A program made the translations under genes and the position numbers. Below are positions 8,167-17,294 of a stretch of DNA of 64,000 nucleotides, in pieces. This stretch comes from an uncultured Lachnospiraceae bacterium (GTDB lineage: Bacteria; Bacillota; Clostridia; Lachnospirales; Lachnospiraceae): contig ONEK01000005.1 of NCBI GenBank assembly GCA_900316855.1, forward strand, positions 1-64,000, read 5' to 3'. The first letter of the stretch is position 1; the number at the start of each line of letters is the position of its first letter. Below the pieces are notes generated by a model. The model worked only from the letters and a program-made list of their open reading frames with translations. It was not told where the DNA came from and did no database searches.

Positions 8167-9237
8167 ATGTCTGGTTTCAGTATTTTCCTGTTAATATTGC
8201 TCATTATTGTCCTGATCCTGATTTTCGCCAATATCCGGATCGTGCCCCAGGCACATGCCTACGTCATCGAGCGTCTGGGCAGGTACAAGACAACCTGGGA
8301 GGCAGGCCTTCACGTGAAGACGCCGTTCATCGAGCGCGTCATCAAGCAGGTGTCCTTAAAGGAGCAGGTGCTGGATTTCCCGCCGCAGCCCGTCATCACG
8401 AAGGATAACGTCACCATGCAGATCGATTCCGTCGTGTTCATGAAGGTTTTCGATCCCAAGCTGTTCACGTACGGTGTCGAGAATCCCCTCTCCGGCCTGC
8501 AGAACCTGTCCGCGACGACGCTGCGCAACATCATCGGCGACATGGAGCTCGACCAGACGCTCACCTCGCGTGAGTCCATCAACGCCAAGATGCAGACGAT
8601 CCTGGACGAGGCAACCGATGCCTGGGGAATCAAGGTGACCCGTGTCGAGATCAAGAACATCCAGCCTCCGAAGGAGATCGAGGAGGTCATGACCAAGCAG
8701 ATGCGCGCCGAGCGTGAACGCCGTCAGACCGTCCTCGAGGCACAGGCGCATCAGGAGGCGGTTGTCTCCCGTGCGGAAGGTGACAAGAAGGCGAAGATCC
8801 TCGCTGCCGAGGCAGAGCGTGACGCTCAGATCGCCCTTGCCGAAGGTAAGGCAAAATCCATTTCCCTCGTTTATGAAGCGGAGGCAGGCGGTATCCGCGC
8901 GCTGAACGAAGCCAATGCCAAGGAATCCGTATTGAAGCTCAAGGGCATCGAGGCCCTCAAGACCGTTGCGGACGGCCGCGCGACCAAGATCTATATGCCT
9001 TCCGACCTCTCCAGTATCGTGTCGAACCTGGGTGTAGCCGGTGAAGCGCTCGGTATCGGCGATGCAACACCCGTCGATCATTCCCCGAAGCCGGTTCCGG
9101 CTCCCAAGGCGGACCCCTGCGTCGATGAGGAGACCAGCGCGGGCGGCAAGGCTGCTGCCGCAGCAACCTCGGTCATCAACCGCAACATCGAGACGCAGGC
9201 CTGGAGCAGCGGCATTGATCCGACGAAGCAGAACTGA
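8167..9237 (+). CDS. SPFH/band-7 (stomatin-like, QmcA-type) membrane protein
   Basis: This 356-residue protein has one N-terminal membrane helix (residues 4-22), then a band-7 domain starting at IRIVPQAHAYVIERLGRY. A charged coiled coil follows (QMRAERERRQTVLEAQAHQEAVVSRAEG) and then an Ala/Gly-rich tail. Such proteins form oligomeric membrane platforms; the client is unknown, and no NfeD partner gene is adjacent. The start follows AATAAGGAGG. A TATAAT sequence is at 8093-8098, without a convincing -35 box. A terminator follows. Confidence 0.93.
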   Translation: MSGFSIFLLILLIIVLILIFANIRIVPQAHAYVIERLGRYKTTWEAGLHVKTPFIERVIKQVSLKEQVLDFPPQPVITKDNVTMQIDSVVFMKVFDPKLFTYGVENPLSGLQNLSATTLRNIIGDMELDQTLTSRESINAKMQTILDEATDAWGIKVTRVEIKNIQPPKEIEEVMTKQMRAERERRQTVLEAQAHQEAVVSRAEGDKKAKILAAEAERDAQIALAEGKAKSISLVYEAEAGGIRALNEANAKESVLKLKGIEALKTVADGRATKIYMPSDLSSIVSNLGVAGEALGIGDATPVDHSPKPVPAPKADPCVDEETSAGGKAAAAATSVINRNIETQAWSSGIDPTKQN

Positions 9238-9295
9238 ATCCTGCTGCCTGCTGATTCAGGACAGGTGCCGCAATCGTCAGGTTTTTATTACACAG

Positions 9296-9332
9296 AAAAC
9301 ACCGCTGCCGATTATCGGCGGCGGTGTTTTTT
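9296..9332 (+). terminator. Terminator of the stomatin-like gene
   Basis: AACACCGCTGCCGA pairs with TCGGCGGCGGTGTT around a three-base loop, followed by a T run. Confidence 0.9.
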
Positions 9333-9440
9333 GCATGCCATTCCTCCGTCTGCCCATCAGGTCATCTCTTCAATCCTCATCCTCCTTCACCGGGAAATGG
9401 CAGTATTCATATGCTTTAATTCTGCGGACGCAGCTGCCCT

Positions 9441-11771
9441 CTATGACTCGGGGGTAGTGGACAGCGTATTTTGCCAGCTCTGCACGGTGCTCCGCATGCC
9501 GTCCAGGTCCAGCACGCCGCACGCGAAGCCCTTCTTCACCAGCTCATCCGGCAGGTATTCGTCATATTTGTCGAAGACAGGAAGCTCCTTCGGGAACAGC
9601 AGGGTCATCGGATCGATCGGTTTCGCGGCCTCTTCCGCTGCCACCTGATAAAACGTCTCCTCATCGGCCTGCATCGTGAACTGCATATAGAACGGCCTTG
9701 CGCTGTCAAAGGCACGGATGCCGAGCCTGCTGCCGCATTTGATCCGGAGGAACCGCTCCAGAGCGTAGAATGTATAGGTTCCCACCCAGGGAACCAGGCA
9801 CCACATCCTGCCGCCGAGGTTGATGAGCGGCTTTTTCGTCACGCCGCAATAGCGTGCGGTTTCGCGGGCCAGTGAGAGCCTTGCGGCAGCGTTCTGCATG
9901 AGATAGGGGTAGGGCCGGTCCTCATCCAGGACGCCCCGCATCCGCTGCAGAACCTTCGTATGCAGGTCCCCGGGGCACTCGCCGAAATAGGCAGGCACCT
10001 TGCCGCGGATCATCTCGCAGTAGACAAGGTGCCGCCTGTGATCAATATCCAGAACGCGCCAGACATGGCCGGCGATGGCAATTTTCTCGCCGATGGGCGG
10101 CGGCGAGACGATCGTTCCGAGCTCCTCGGAATCGCTGCGCACCGTATATTCCTCGTTCTCCTGAAAAACACCGTAGAACCTGGAGGAGTTGACCACCCTC
10201 TCCCCCTTTACGCCGACAATAATACCGCCCTCGGGCGTCTGCTCGATGTGGTCCTCCTGCACCAGGTGCCGGAGCAGAAGCCGGAAATCCTCCTGGCTCA
10301 CGCGGTGGAAGAAATGGAGCTTCAGGACATGATCCGCCAGCGCGGAGGGCGACATTTCGCCGCCGGATGCGAGCGTGCTCATGGTCTGGTGATACAGAAG
10401 ACTGTAGGGAAGCCTGTCAAGGCGCGGAGGCTCCACAAAGCGCTCCTCAACATACAGCTGTACCAGCGCGATGCCCTGCAGCAGCTTCCAGGGAATCGTT
10501 TCCGGAAGCATGGCGCGCGCCTCCGGCTCATCCTCGCGCATCACAAACCACATCTCCGGGGGATTCCCCCGCCTTCCCGTGCGGCCCATTCGCTGCAGGA
10601 ACGAGCTGACCGTCCACGGCGCGTCAATCTGGAAGGCACGCTCAAGCCTTCCGATATCAATCCCGAGCTCCAGTGTCGAGGTTGTGACCGTCGTAAGGCT
10701 CCTGCTGTCGTCCTTCATCAGGGCTTCCGCCGTCTGGCGGTACGCAGCGGACAGATTGCCGTGATGAATCAGGAAGCGGTCCGGCTCATGCATGTGTTCG
10801 CAGTAGCTCCGGAGTGTCGTGGTGACCGCCTCGCACTCCTCACGGGAGTTTACGAAGACAAGACACTTCTTCCCCCGTGTATGCTCGAAAATATAGGCAA
10901 GGCCCGGATCCGCGTGTGCCGGTGCCTGATCTGTTGCGCCATCCAGGACAGCAAGCGGCGCGTTTGCTGCTGTGTCCTCCTGCTCCGTCTCCGGGATGGC
11001 AGGCACGGCGTCCCCGTCCGGCAGAGCCGGTCCGGCAAGAGAATCAAGGGAGGGATCCGCCGCTTCTCCTCCCTTCACATAGAAGTGCTCCATGGAGATG
11101 CGCCATTTGGCGCCCTTCGCCTCCATCTGCGGGATGATTGTGGTCCTTCCGGTTCCGAATGAGAGGAATTCACCGGTTGCCTCCGGATCGCCCATGGTCG
11201 CGGACAGACCGATCCTGCGCGGGTTACAGTCTGCGAGCCGGCTCAGCCGCTCGATCAGGCACAGAGTCTGACCGCCCCGGTCTCCGCGCAGCAGCGAGTG
11301 GACCTCGTCAATCACAACAAAGCGGAGGTCGTGAAACAGCTTCGGAATTGCGGAATGCTTGTGCAGCAGCAGCGCTTCCAGCGATTCCGGCGTGATCTGC
11401 AGGATACCGGAAGGGTGCTTCATGAGCTTCTGCTTATGGCTCGCGGCGACGTCGCCGTGCCAGTGCCAGACCGGAATATCGGCTTCCGCGCAAAGGTCCG
11501 TCAGCCGGTCAAACTGGTCGTTGATCAGTGCCTTAAGGGGGCCGATATAGATGCAGCCGACCGACGCGGGCGGGTCCTCGGAAAACAGGGTAATAATCGG
11601 GAAAAAGGCTGCCTCCGTCTTGCCGGAGGCCGTGGACGCGGTCAGCAGCAGATTCTCGTCCGTATTGAAAATGACATCGGCCGCGGCAACCTGTACCGCG
11701 CGAAGGTCTTCCCAGTGATGTCTATAAATATAGTCCTGTACAAACGGGGCATACCGGTCGAAAGCGTTCAT
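9441..11771 (-). CDS. Lhr-like DEAD/DEAH helicase, Shango SngC-like
   Basis: This 776-residue superfamily 2 helicase has motif I TASTASGKTEAAFF, a DEVH box (VVIDEVHSLLRGDRGGQ) and motif III SATMGD. In its second RecA-like domain it has LVFVNSREE, TSTLELGIDIG and motif VI QRMGRTGRRG. A long C-terminal region follows. This is the arrangement of the Lhr/BrxHI-type helicases used in several phage-defence systems. Its ATG overlaps the stop of the upstream ATPase gene by four bases (ATGA), so translation is coupled. With the two upstream genes it forms the order TerB protein, ATPase, helicase that is published as Shango. Confidence 0.85.
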   Translation of the reverse strand: MNAFDRYAPFVQDYIYRHHWEDLRAVQVAAADVIFNTDENLLLTASTASGKTEAAFFPIITLFSEDPPASVGCIYIGPLKALINDQFDRLTDLCAEADIPVWHWHGDVAASHKQKLMKHPSGILQITPESLEALLLHKHSAIPKLFHDLRFVVIDEVHSLLRGDRGGQTLCLIERLSRLADCNPRRIGLSATMGDPEATGEFLSFGTGRTTIIPQMEAKGAKWRISMEHFYVKGGEAADPSLDSLAGPALPDGDAVPAIPETEQEDTAANAPLAVLDGATDQAPAHADPGLAYIFEHTRGKKCLVFVNSREECEAVTTTLRSYCEHMHEPDRFLIHHGNLSAAYRQTAEALMKDDSRSLTTVTTSTLELGIDIGRLERAFQIDAPWTVSSFLQRMGRTGRRGNPPEMWFVMREDEPEARAMLPETIPWKLLQGIALVQLYVEERFVEPPRLDRLPYSLLYHQTMSTLASGGEMSPSALADHVLKLHFFHRVSQEDFRLLLRHLVQEDHIEQTPEGGIIVGVKGERVVNSSRFYGVFQENEEYTVRSDSEELGTIVSPPPIGEKIAIAGHVWRVLDIDHRRHLVYCEMIRGKVPAYFGECPGDLHTKVLQRMRGVLDEDRPYPYLMQNAAARLSLARETARYCGVTKKPLINLGGRMWCLVPWVGTYTFYALERFLRIKCGSRLGIRAFDSARPFYMQFTMQADEETFYQVAAEEAAKPIDPMTLLFPKELPVFDKYDEYLPDELVKKGFACGVLDLDGMRSTVQSWQNTLSTTPES

Positions 11772-13087
11772 AGCGTAAACTCCGCAAATTCCTCCCCTGC
11801 CTCCTGAGATTCGACTTCCGTCTTCGCGTAGCTGAACTGGTCGGAACCAAGGAGCTGTGTCACCTTCAGATCGGGATTCTGGTAAATGATATCAAGAACC
11901 TCGATGTAGTCCCGGATGATTTCACGCGGCGTGATATGGGAGTCCGCGCCAACCCGGTCAAATTCAACCTGCAGGAACGCGATCCGGTCCTCCTGTGTCA
12001 GGATGGGCGCATACCCGTAGAGGACAGCGTGGATCCCGGTCAGCTTCTCGGTCAGGACAAGAAGCTCCTCCCGCGTGAGCGGCTGGAGCCGGATCATGGG
12101 GGAGAGGAGGTCCTTATACTCGCCGGAGGAGGTGAAGTGTCCCTCGGTCAGCCGGGAGCGCAGTGCCTCGTAGCTGAATACACCCCTTCGCGGATCCTCC
12201 ATGCACTGGGGTGTGCCGCAGAAGATCATTCCCAGATAATGCGAACGGCCCTGCATGGCATCGTTGTACATGGTGAGCATCTTCTCATAATTGTTCTGCC
12301 GTGTGATGGCATTCGGGATCTTATAAATATTGACAAGTTCGTCAACGAGGACCAGCATGCCGGCATAACCGGCCTGCTGCAGGAAGCCCGCGAAGATTTT
12401 CAGATAGTCGAACCAGTCCTCATCCGTGATGCACAGGTTGATGCCAAGGTCCTGTCTGGCTTCCGTCTTCGTATTGTATTCGCCGCGAAACCACCGTACG
12501 ACCTTTGCCTTCGTCTCATCGTCAGCGTCCATACAGGCGTGGTAATACAGTGTCAGGAGGCGGGCAAAATCATAGCCGTGCACCAGCTCGTTGAGCGAGA
12601 GCACAACCTTCGCGATCCGACGCTGTGTCGCGGCGGGAAGTCCGGGGTCTCCTACGGGAAGTCCTGTCTCCTCCATCGCCTGCTGCTGCAGGGAGCTGAT
12701 CCATCGGTCGAGGATGAGGGTGAGGGCACCTCCCTCCGGACGGGTTTTTGTCGCCATGTTGCGCACAAGCTCCCGGTAGGTTGCAAGGCCCTGCCCGTGC
12801 GTGCCCGCAAGCCTCCGCTCGGGGGAGAGATCCGCATCCACTACGACGAAATTTTTCGCCATGACATAATTGCGGATCGTCTGCAGCAGGAAGCTCTTGC
12901 CGCTCCCGTAGTTGCCCACGATGAAACGGAACGAGGCGCCTCCGTCCGCCACAATGTCCACATCATGCAGCAGGGCGTCGATCTCATTTTTGCGTCCGAC
13001 CGCAATATAGGGGAGCCCGGTGCGCGGAACGACGCCGCCCTTCAGGGAATTGATCAGTGACTGTGCAATTCGCTTTGGTATATTCAT
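11768..13087 (-). CDS. BrxD-like ATP-binding protein (DUF2791), Shango SngB-like
   Basis: This 439-residue P-loop ATPase has Walker A GNYGSGKSFLLQ near residues 56-67 and Walker B MLVLVDELVNIYK near 255. A sensor region (YLGMIFCGTPQCMED) and the PMIRLQPLTREELL segment typical of BrxD/DUF2791 ATPases follow. It most likely powers or regulates the helicase encoded by the next gene, with which it overlaps by four bases. The upstream TerB-type gene ends 69 bases before it. No BREX methylase, PglZ or Lon gene is near, so this is a stand-alone module and not BREX. Confidence 0.85.
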   Translation of the reverse strand: MNIPKRIAQSLINSLKGGVVPRTGLPYIAVGRKNEIDALLHDVDIVADGGASFRFIVGNYGSGKSFLLQTIRNYVMAKNFVVVDADLSPERRLAGTHGQGLATYRELVRNMATKTRPEGGALTLILDRWISSLQQQAMEETGLPVGDPGLPAATQRRIAKVVLSLNELVHGYDFARLLTLYYHACMDADDETKAKVVRWFRGEYNTKTEARQDLGINLCITDEDWFDYLKIFAGFLQQAGYAGMLVLVDELVNIYKIPNAITRQNNYEKMLTMYNDAMQGRSHYLGMIFCGTPQCMEDPRRGVFSYEALRSRLTEGHFTSSGEYKDLLSPMIRLQPLTREELLVLTEKLTGIHAVLYGYAPILTQEDRIAFLQVEFDRVGADSHITPREIIRDYIEVLDIIYQNPDLKVTQLLGSDQFSYAKTEVESQEAGEEFAEFTL

Positions 13088-13156
13088 ATGATTCCTTTGC
13101 CGGAGCCGCAGGTCATTCTTTTTACGGGATCGCCGCGCTGCTTCACGGTTCCCGGG

Positions 13157-14809
13157 CTACTGCAGCAATGTACGCAGCTCCTGTGCGTAATCCTCTATGA
13201 CGCCGTCTTCGTCGAGGACGATATCGCCGAAATGATCATACAGCTTCTCATTGATCCCGTCCGCGAGGATGGAGGGCAGGAGGCCCTGTTCCCGCAGCCA
13301 CGACAGATCCAGATGATCCAGGAGGCAGTGCAGATAGTGCCGTTCGTCCTCCGAGAGCGGCGTTGAAGCTGCGTCAGACTCCGGAGCCGCTCTGTCCGGG
13401 CTGTTGGATTCCGGACCTAGATCCGACGTGTCGAAACTCCCGTTCGGGACTCCGGGGGATTCCACAAGAGCGTTCGCAAGGGTTCTTCCCTCCTGCCGGG
13501 CCGTCGGGAGCTCGTCCTGCGGCGGTCCCGCCGTTTCACCAGGCTGCGGGTCCGGAGCTGCCGGACGTACCGGTTCGTCCCGCTCCTCGTCCGTCATGAG
13601 GCGGCCCATGGTATAGTCGGCATCCGTGCGGATCCTGGACAGGGAGGACAGATCCGGGTGAAATTCGCGGTGCTTCCTCCTTAGCAGCTCCTGCTGCCAG
13701 GCGTCGGCCCGCAAAGAGATCAGCTCGTCCAGCCATCGCGGAACTGTACCGTCCTCCACCTTTAGCGGATGCGGATCATGAAAGATGCTGCGAAGCCTCG
13801 CGTCAATTGTGTGGAGGAGTGTCCCCAGACGGTTCCTGCGGACGCCCGCCGTGTCGAAATAGTTCCGGGTCCAGACTCCGTTCCGGCAATGATACTGACA
13901 CAGCTCATCCACGGTGTAGTCCAGGGTGCGGTCCCGCAGCCGGTCATAGAATACCGCGGCATAAAACAGCAGGGCCTGTGCATGTGCCGGCGCGCCGAAG
14001 TAGTCCTCCGTCCATGTGCGTTTTGTGTGCTTCCTGTAATGTTCCTCCACGCCCTTAAGTACACCGGCGAGCACAAAGGCAAACAGGTCCCTGTTCTGCC
14101 GCACGAAGACGGAGCGTTCTATCGTGGTGCCCGAAAGGCCGCAGACAGCCTCGAAAATCTCTTCATCGGTGTGCTCCGTCAGATGCAGGAGCGTCCACAG
14201 CGCATGATCCGTCACAGCCTCCCTCCTGCCAGCCAGCAGGGAGGGATCCATCTGATAATAGATGATATAGTCCCTGGTCCAGAGATCAAGATAGCTGCAG
14301 ATCCGGGGGTCGAGGGTGCCGTAGTCCCTCCGGAAGGACATCAGCTTCTGATAGCCGTCTTCGGTATCACTGCAGCCGAGCTGATTCAGCAGCTCGTAGA
14401 TGTAGAGGTAGGCATAGGAGAGTGATGTCTTCTCCTGCGTTCCCTGCCGCCAGCGGCTCCGCCATCCGAGGTAGCCGCGAAGCTCCGCGTTGCTTAAGGC
14501 ACGGTAGGTCGGATAGTAATGCCGCACCTCGCCGGAATAGCGGTAGTCATCCGTACAGTCCTCCAGGAGCTTTCCCTCCTCGTAAAACTGCTCCTCCGGG
14601 GACCGGGACCAGGCCTGTTCGCTGCGCTCATAGTCGCGCGCCCTCCGGATTGCGTCCGGAAGGGACGTATCGTCCGGCACGGGCAGGTCCGCAGGCCGGG
14701 ACTGCCCGCCGAACGGCAGGCGCTCACTGTGATAGATTTTCTGCCGATAACGAAGATCCGACCTTGTAAAATGTGGCACTGGTTTCTCCTGCAAATCACG
14801 GGATTTCAT
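13157..14809 (-). CDS. TerB N/C-domain protein, Shango SngA-like
   Basis: This protein of about 550 residues has the TerB_N signature YPTYRALSNAELRGYLGWRS and TSLSYAYLYIYELLNQLG, a long helical middle, an acidic Pro-rich linker near residues 415-490 and a C-terminal helical domain that would fit TerB_C. It probably senses or links the membrane or phage signal to the ATPase and helicase; that role is inferred. I prefer the ATG at 14809 (GGAAG upstream), but an ATG at 14860 is also possible. It is the first gene of the three-gene operon. A perfect 24-bp palindrome lies just upstream. Confidence 0.8.
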   Translation of the reverse strand: MKSRDLQEKPVPHFTRSDLRYRQKIYHSERLPFGGQSRPADLPVPDDTSLPDAIRRARDYERSEQAWSRSPEEQFYEEGKLLEDCTDDYRYSGEVRHYYPTYRALSNAELRGYLGWRSRWRQGTQEKTSLSYAYLYIYELLNQLGCSDTEDGYQKLMSFRRDYGTLDPRICSYLDLWTRDYIIYYQMDPSLLAGRREAVTDHALWTLLHLTEHTDEEIFEAVCGLSGTTIERSVFVRQNRDLFAFVLAGVLKGVEEHYRKHTKRTWTEDYFGAPAHAQALLFYAAVFYDRLRDRTLDYTVDELCQYHCRNGVWTRNYFDTAGVRRNRLGTLLHTIDARLRSIFHDPHPLKVEDGTVPRWLDELISLRADAWQQELLRRKHREFHPDLSSLSRIRTDADYTMGRLMTDEERDEPVRPAAPDPQPGETAGPPQDELPTARQEGRTLANALVESPGVPNGSFDTSDLGPESNSPDRAAPESDAASTPLSEDERHYLHCLLDHLDLSWLREQGLLPSILADGINEKLYDHFGDIVLDEDGVIEDYAQELRTLLQ

Positions 14810-14870
14810 CGGCTTCCGGACAGGTCCGGAACAGGGATGTTTGGCAGGTCCCGGATACAAACCGCCTTTC

Positions 14871-14922
14871 GGGCAGGCTCGTACGAGCCTGCCCGTTGCG
14901 ATTTGATACTTTTGACCCTTAT
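14871..14922. promoter_or_regulatory. Perfect 24-bp palindrome plus shared 16-mer upstream of the Shango-like operon
   Basis: GGGCAGGCTCGT (14871-14882) is followed immediately by its exact reverse complement (14883-14894). Twelve bases later comes TACTTTTGACCCTTAT (14907-14922), found again at 6524-6539 on the other strand. The element may be an operator for the defence operon, a repeat edge, or a terminator remnant. Confidence 0.5.
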
Positions 14923-14970
14923 ATCATTTTACATAGAACATACGTGCGAATCAATACTATCCTGTATTGT

Positions 14971-15098
14971 AATCGGGTAGGGGGATTTCATCCCCCACTC
15001 GATTTTCGCACCTGCGAACAGCTCGAAGCACAGCTTCTCGCTGTTCTTGCAGGCCTCTAATGTCCGCTCGTGCAAGCACGGCGTCCATTGAGGCCGTT
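14971..15098. repeat. Repeat B, full copy next to nhaC
   Basis: The element begins with GGGGGATTTCATCCCCC (a hairpin), continues with ACTCGATTTTCGCA and a TGCGAACAGC/GCTGTTC stem, and ends with the CCTCTAATGTCCGCTCG and CACGGCGTCCATTGAGGCC blocks. The same order occurs, reverse-complemented, at 36008-36125; partial copies are at 3437-3488 and 33434-33471. Its right end contains the stop codon of the NhaC gene. Confidence 0.75.
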
Positions 15099-16734
15099 AC
15101 TTCCTGCTGCCCGCGGCTTCCGGCTTATCCGGATCGAATTTCCGGATCGCCGTGAGAGTCATGACCATCAGCACAATCGCAAACGGAAGCGCGATATACG
15201 CCTTCGGCACGAAGCCTGCAAACACATAGCTGACCGCACTGACCGCTGCCGCGAGGATTGCGTACGGCAGCTGTGTCGACACATGTGTGACGTGCTCACA
15301 CTGCGCGCCGGCGCTGGCCATAATCGTAGTGTCCGAAATCGGGGAACAGTGATCTCCGCAGACGGCTCCCGCCATGCATGCGCTGACGCAGACGACACCA
15401 AGCGGATCCGTAAGGGGAAAGACGCCCAGTGTAATCGGAATCAGTATGCCGAACGTCCCCCACGACGTTCCCGTCGCGAAGGCGAGGAAGCAGGCAATCA
15501 GGAAGACAATCGCAGGCAGGAACGACCGGAAGCTTCCGGCGGAATTCTGCACTACCGTCTCCACGAACTGCTTCGCGCCCAGGCTGTCCGTCATCGCCTT
15601 CAGACTCCAGGCGAATACGAGGATCAGGATGGCAGGCACCATGGACTTGAAGCCGTCCGGGATGCATCCTGTGATTTCCCTGAACGTCAGCACCCTCCGC
15701 GCCAGGTAATAGATCATGGTAATGACAAGCGTGACCGCCGAGCCAAGCATCAGGCCTACCGAAGCATCGGCATTGGAGAACGAATTGATGAAGCTCTCCC
15801 CGTCGAAAAATCCTCCGGAATAGATCATGCCGATGACGCAGGCGACAATCAGAACCAGGATCGGGAAAACCAGATCCGCTACCTTTCCCTTGGGATTCAC
15901 CTCTTCCAGTCCGGCTCCCTGTTCATCCTTCTTCCCCGCAAAGACATCGCCGGTGTCTCTGGCGATATCCTCATATTTGCGCATGGGGCCGAAGTCATAA
16001 TTGGCAAATGCCAGATACAGCATGGTGACAATCGTCAAAATCGCGTAGAAGTTGAAGGGAATTGCCTGAATGAACAGGCGCAGTCCGTTTCCTTCGTCTA
16101 CATAGGAGGCAACTGCCGCGGCCCAGGAGGAAACGGGAGCAATAATGCAGACCGGTGCCGCCGTCGCGTCAATGAGGTAGGCAAGCTTTGCCCGTGAGAC
16201 ACGGCTCTTGTCCGTGACAGGCCGCATGACAGAGCCGACGGTCAGGCAGTTGAAATAATCATCAATGAAAATCATGATGCCGAGAGCAATCGTCGCAAGC
16301 TGTGCGCCGATTCGTGTCCGGATGTGTCCGGAAGCCCAGCGCCCGAACGCGGCGGAGCCTCCCGCGCGGTTCATCAGCATGACCATGATTCCCAGAACGA
16401 CAAGGAATACCAGGATGCCGACATTGTAGGGATCTGATATAACAGACACAATTCCATCAGAAAACACATGGAGCAGTGTCCCCTCGAAGTTGAAATTCGA
16501 ATACAGGAGACCGCCGGCCACAATTCCGACAAACAGGGACGAATACGCTTCTTTCGTGATGAGCGCCAATGCAATTGCAATGACAGGAGGAAGAAGAGAC
16601 CAGAATGTCTCGTAGAACGGTGTGTCCGGAATGGCTTCGCCGGCCTCCGCCGCGAATGTACACAGTCCCGGCAGGCAGGAAAACGCCACAATTCCCAGCC
16701 CTGCAGACAGCAGAAAAGTCCCCCGGTTTTTCAT
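15097..16734 (-). CDS. NhaC-family Na+/H+ antiporter
   Basis: This 545-residue membrane transporter has about 12 hydrophobic segments, beginning with a signal-like helix (LLSAGLGIVAFSCLPGLC). Family motifs are visible: GIMIFIDDYFNCLTVGSVMRPVTD in the first half and FATGTSWGTFGILIPI and GDHCSPISDTTIMASAGAQ in the second. It probably exchanges Na+ for H+; some relatives carry organic ions such as malate or lysine, so the substrate is open. The ATG at 16734 follows GGGGGA. The 3' end runs into repeat B, which supplies its stop codon. Confidence 0.9.
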   Translation of the reverse strand: MKNRGTFLLSAGLGIVAFSCLPGLCTFAAEAGEAIPDTPFYETFWSLLPPVIAIALALITKEAYSSLFVGIVAGGLLYSNFNFEGTLLHVFSDGIVSVISDPYNVGILVFLVVLGIMVMLMNRAGGSAAFGRWASGHIRTRIGAQLATIALGIMIFIDDYFNCLTVGSVMRPVTDKSRVSRAKLAYLIDATAAPVCIIAPVSSWAAAVASYVDEGNGLRLFIQAIPFNFYAILTIVTMLYLAFANYDFGPMRKYEDIARDTGDVFAGKKDEQGAGLEEVNPKGKVADLVFPILVLIVACVIGMIYSGGFFDGESFINSFSNADASVGLMLGSAVTLVITMIYYLARRVLTFREITGCIPDGFKSMVPAILILVFAWSLKAMTDSLGAKQFVETVVQNSAGSFRSFLPAIVFLIACFLAFATGTSWGTFGILIPITLGVFPLTDPLGVVCVSACMAGAVCGDHCSPISDTTIMASAGAQCEHVTHVSTQLPYAILAAAVSAVSYVFAGFVPKAYIALPFAIVLMVMTLTAIRKFDPDKPEAAGSRK

Positions 16735-16905
16735 GAATTTAGTCCCCCGTATCGGATTCCCGGTTCTGATTGCAGATTCTGCCGGAAACCGCTCCTTAAT
16801 GACTGATGACTTATTACAGAATGCGCTTATTTGATTTGGCACTGCGACGCTTTACTGCGTTCACGTGCGCGCGCCTATTTATTATGATAGCAAGCCGGTC
16901 ATTCG

Positions 16906-17187
16906 TCAACCGTCCCTGCCGGGATCAGACGTGTTGACAGGGCGTTCGGCGAAATAAGCCGTTTTAGACTGAACGCCGTTCAGCTGGCCGAGCTTCCCGG
17001 ATATTGAGCTGATGAGTGTCTGAGGAGCATCCACGGCGATGCTGATGATGTTGACCGACTTCTCCCGATAAGGAACGCCCAGTCTGCCGATGACATATTG
17101 AGCCGATTCGTGCAGGATTTCGTTCACTGCTTCCGCAGCATTGCTGTTTTCTATCAGTATGGAAATGACAGCGATCCTGGTTTCCAT
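16906..17187 (-). CDS. TM1266-family regulator (iron-only hydrogenase system regulator)
   Basis: This is a 93-residue ACT/CopG-like protein. The body (METRIAVISILIEN to SGKLGQLNGVQSKTAYF) fits the family called iron-only hydrogenase system putative regulator, which usually sits beside [FeFe]-hydrogenase maturation genes. Here it lies 107 bases downstream of hypF, a [NiFe]-hydrogenase gene. I chose the ATG at 17187 because AAAGGAT precedes it and the family starts there; the frame is open further back to 17265. Three TGACC-N5-GGTCA type repeats lie just upstream (17234-17294). It may bind them, but no DNA-binding motif can be proven by eye. Confidence 0.8.
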   Translation of the reverse strand: METRIAVISILIENSNAAEAVNEILHESAQYVIGRLGVPYREKSVNIISIAVDAPQTLISSISGKLGQLNGVQSKTAYFAERPVNTSDPGRDG

Positions 17188-17233
17188 TTGTATGATCCTT
17201 TCTGATCCATCCGATGACAGGCTGAGACAGTTT

Positions 17234-17294
17234 TGACCGAGTACGTCAATGACCATATCGGTCATTACTTTCTATATCTTGACCTATCTGGTCA
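17234..17294. promoter_or_regulatory. Three TGACC-N5-GGTCA inverted repeats between hypF and the TM1266 gene
   Basis: TGACC-GAGTA-CGTCA is at 17234-17248, TGACC-ATATC-GGTCA at 17250-17264 and TGACC-TATCT-GGTCA at 17280-17294, directly abutting the hypF stop codon. The last two are perfect in their 5-bp arms. More copies lie inside hypF and at the rep stop codon. An operator array for a dimeric regulator is the likeliest reading. Confidence 0.6.

Noticed and set aside
9441-14809. BREX system
   Set aside because: The BrxD- and BrxHI-like proteins suggest BREX, but no PglX methylase, PglZ or other BREX gene is present, and the TerB-type gene points to Shango.
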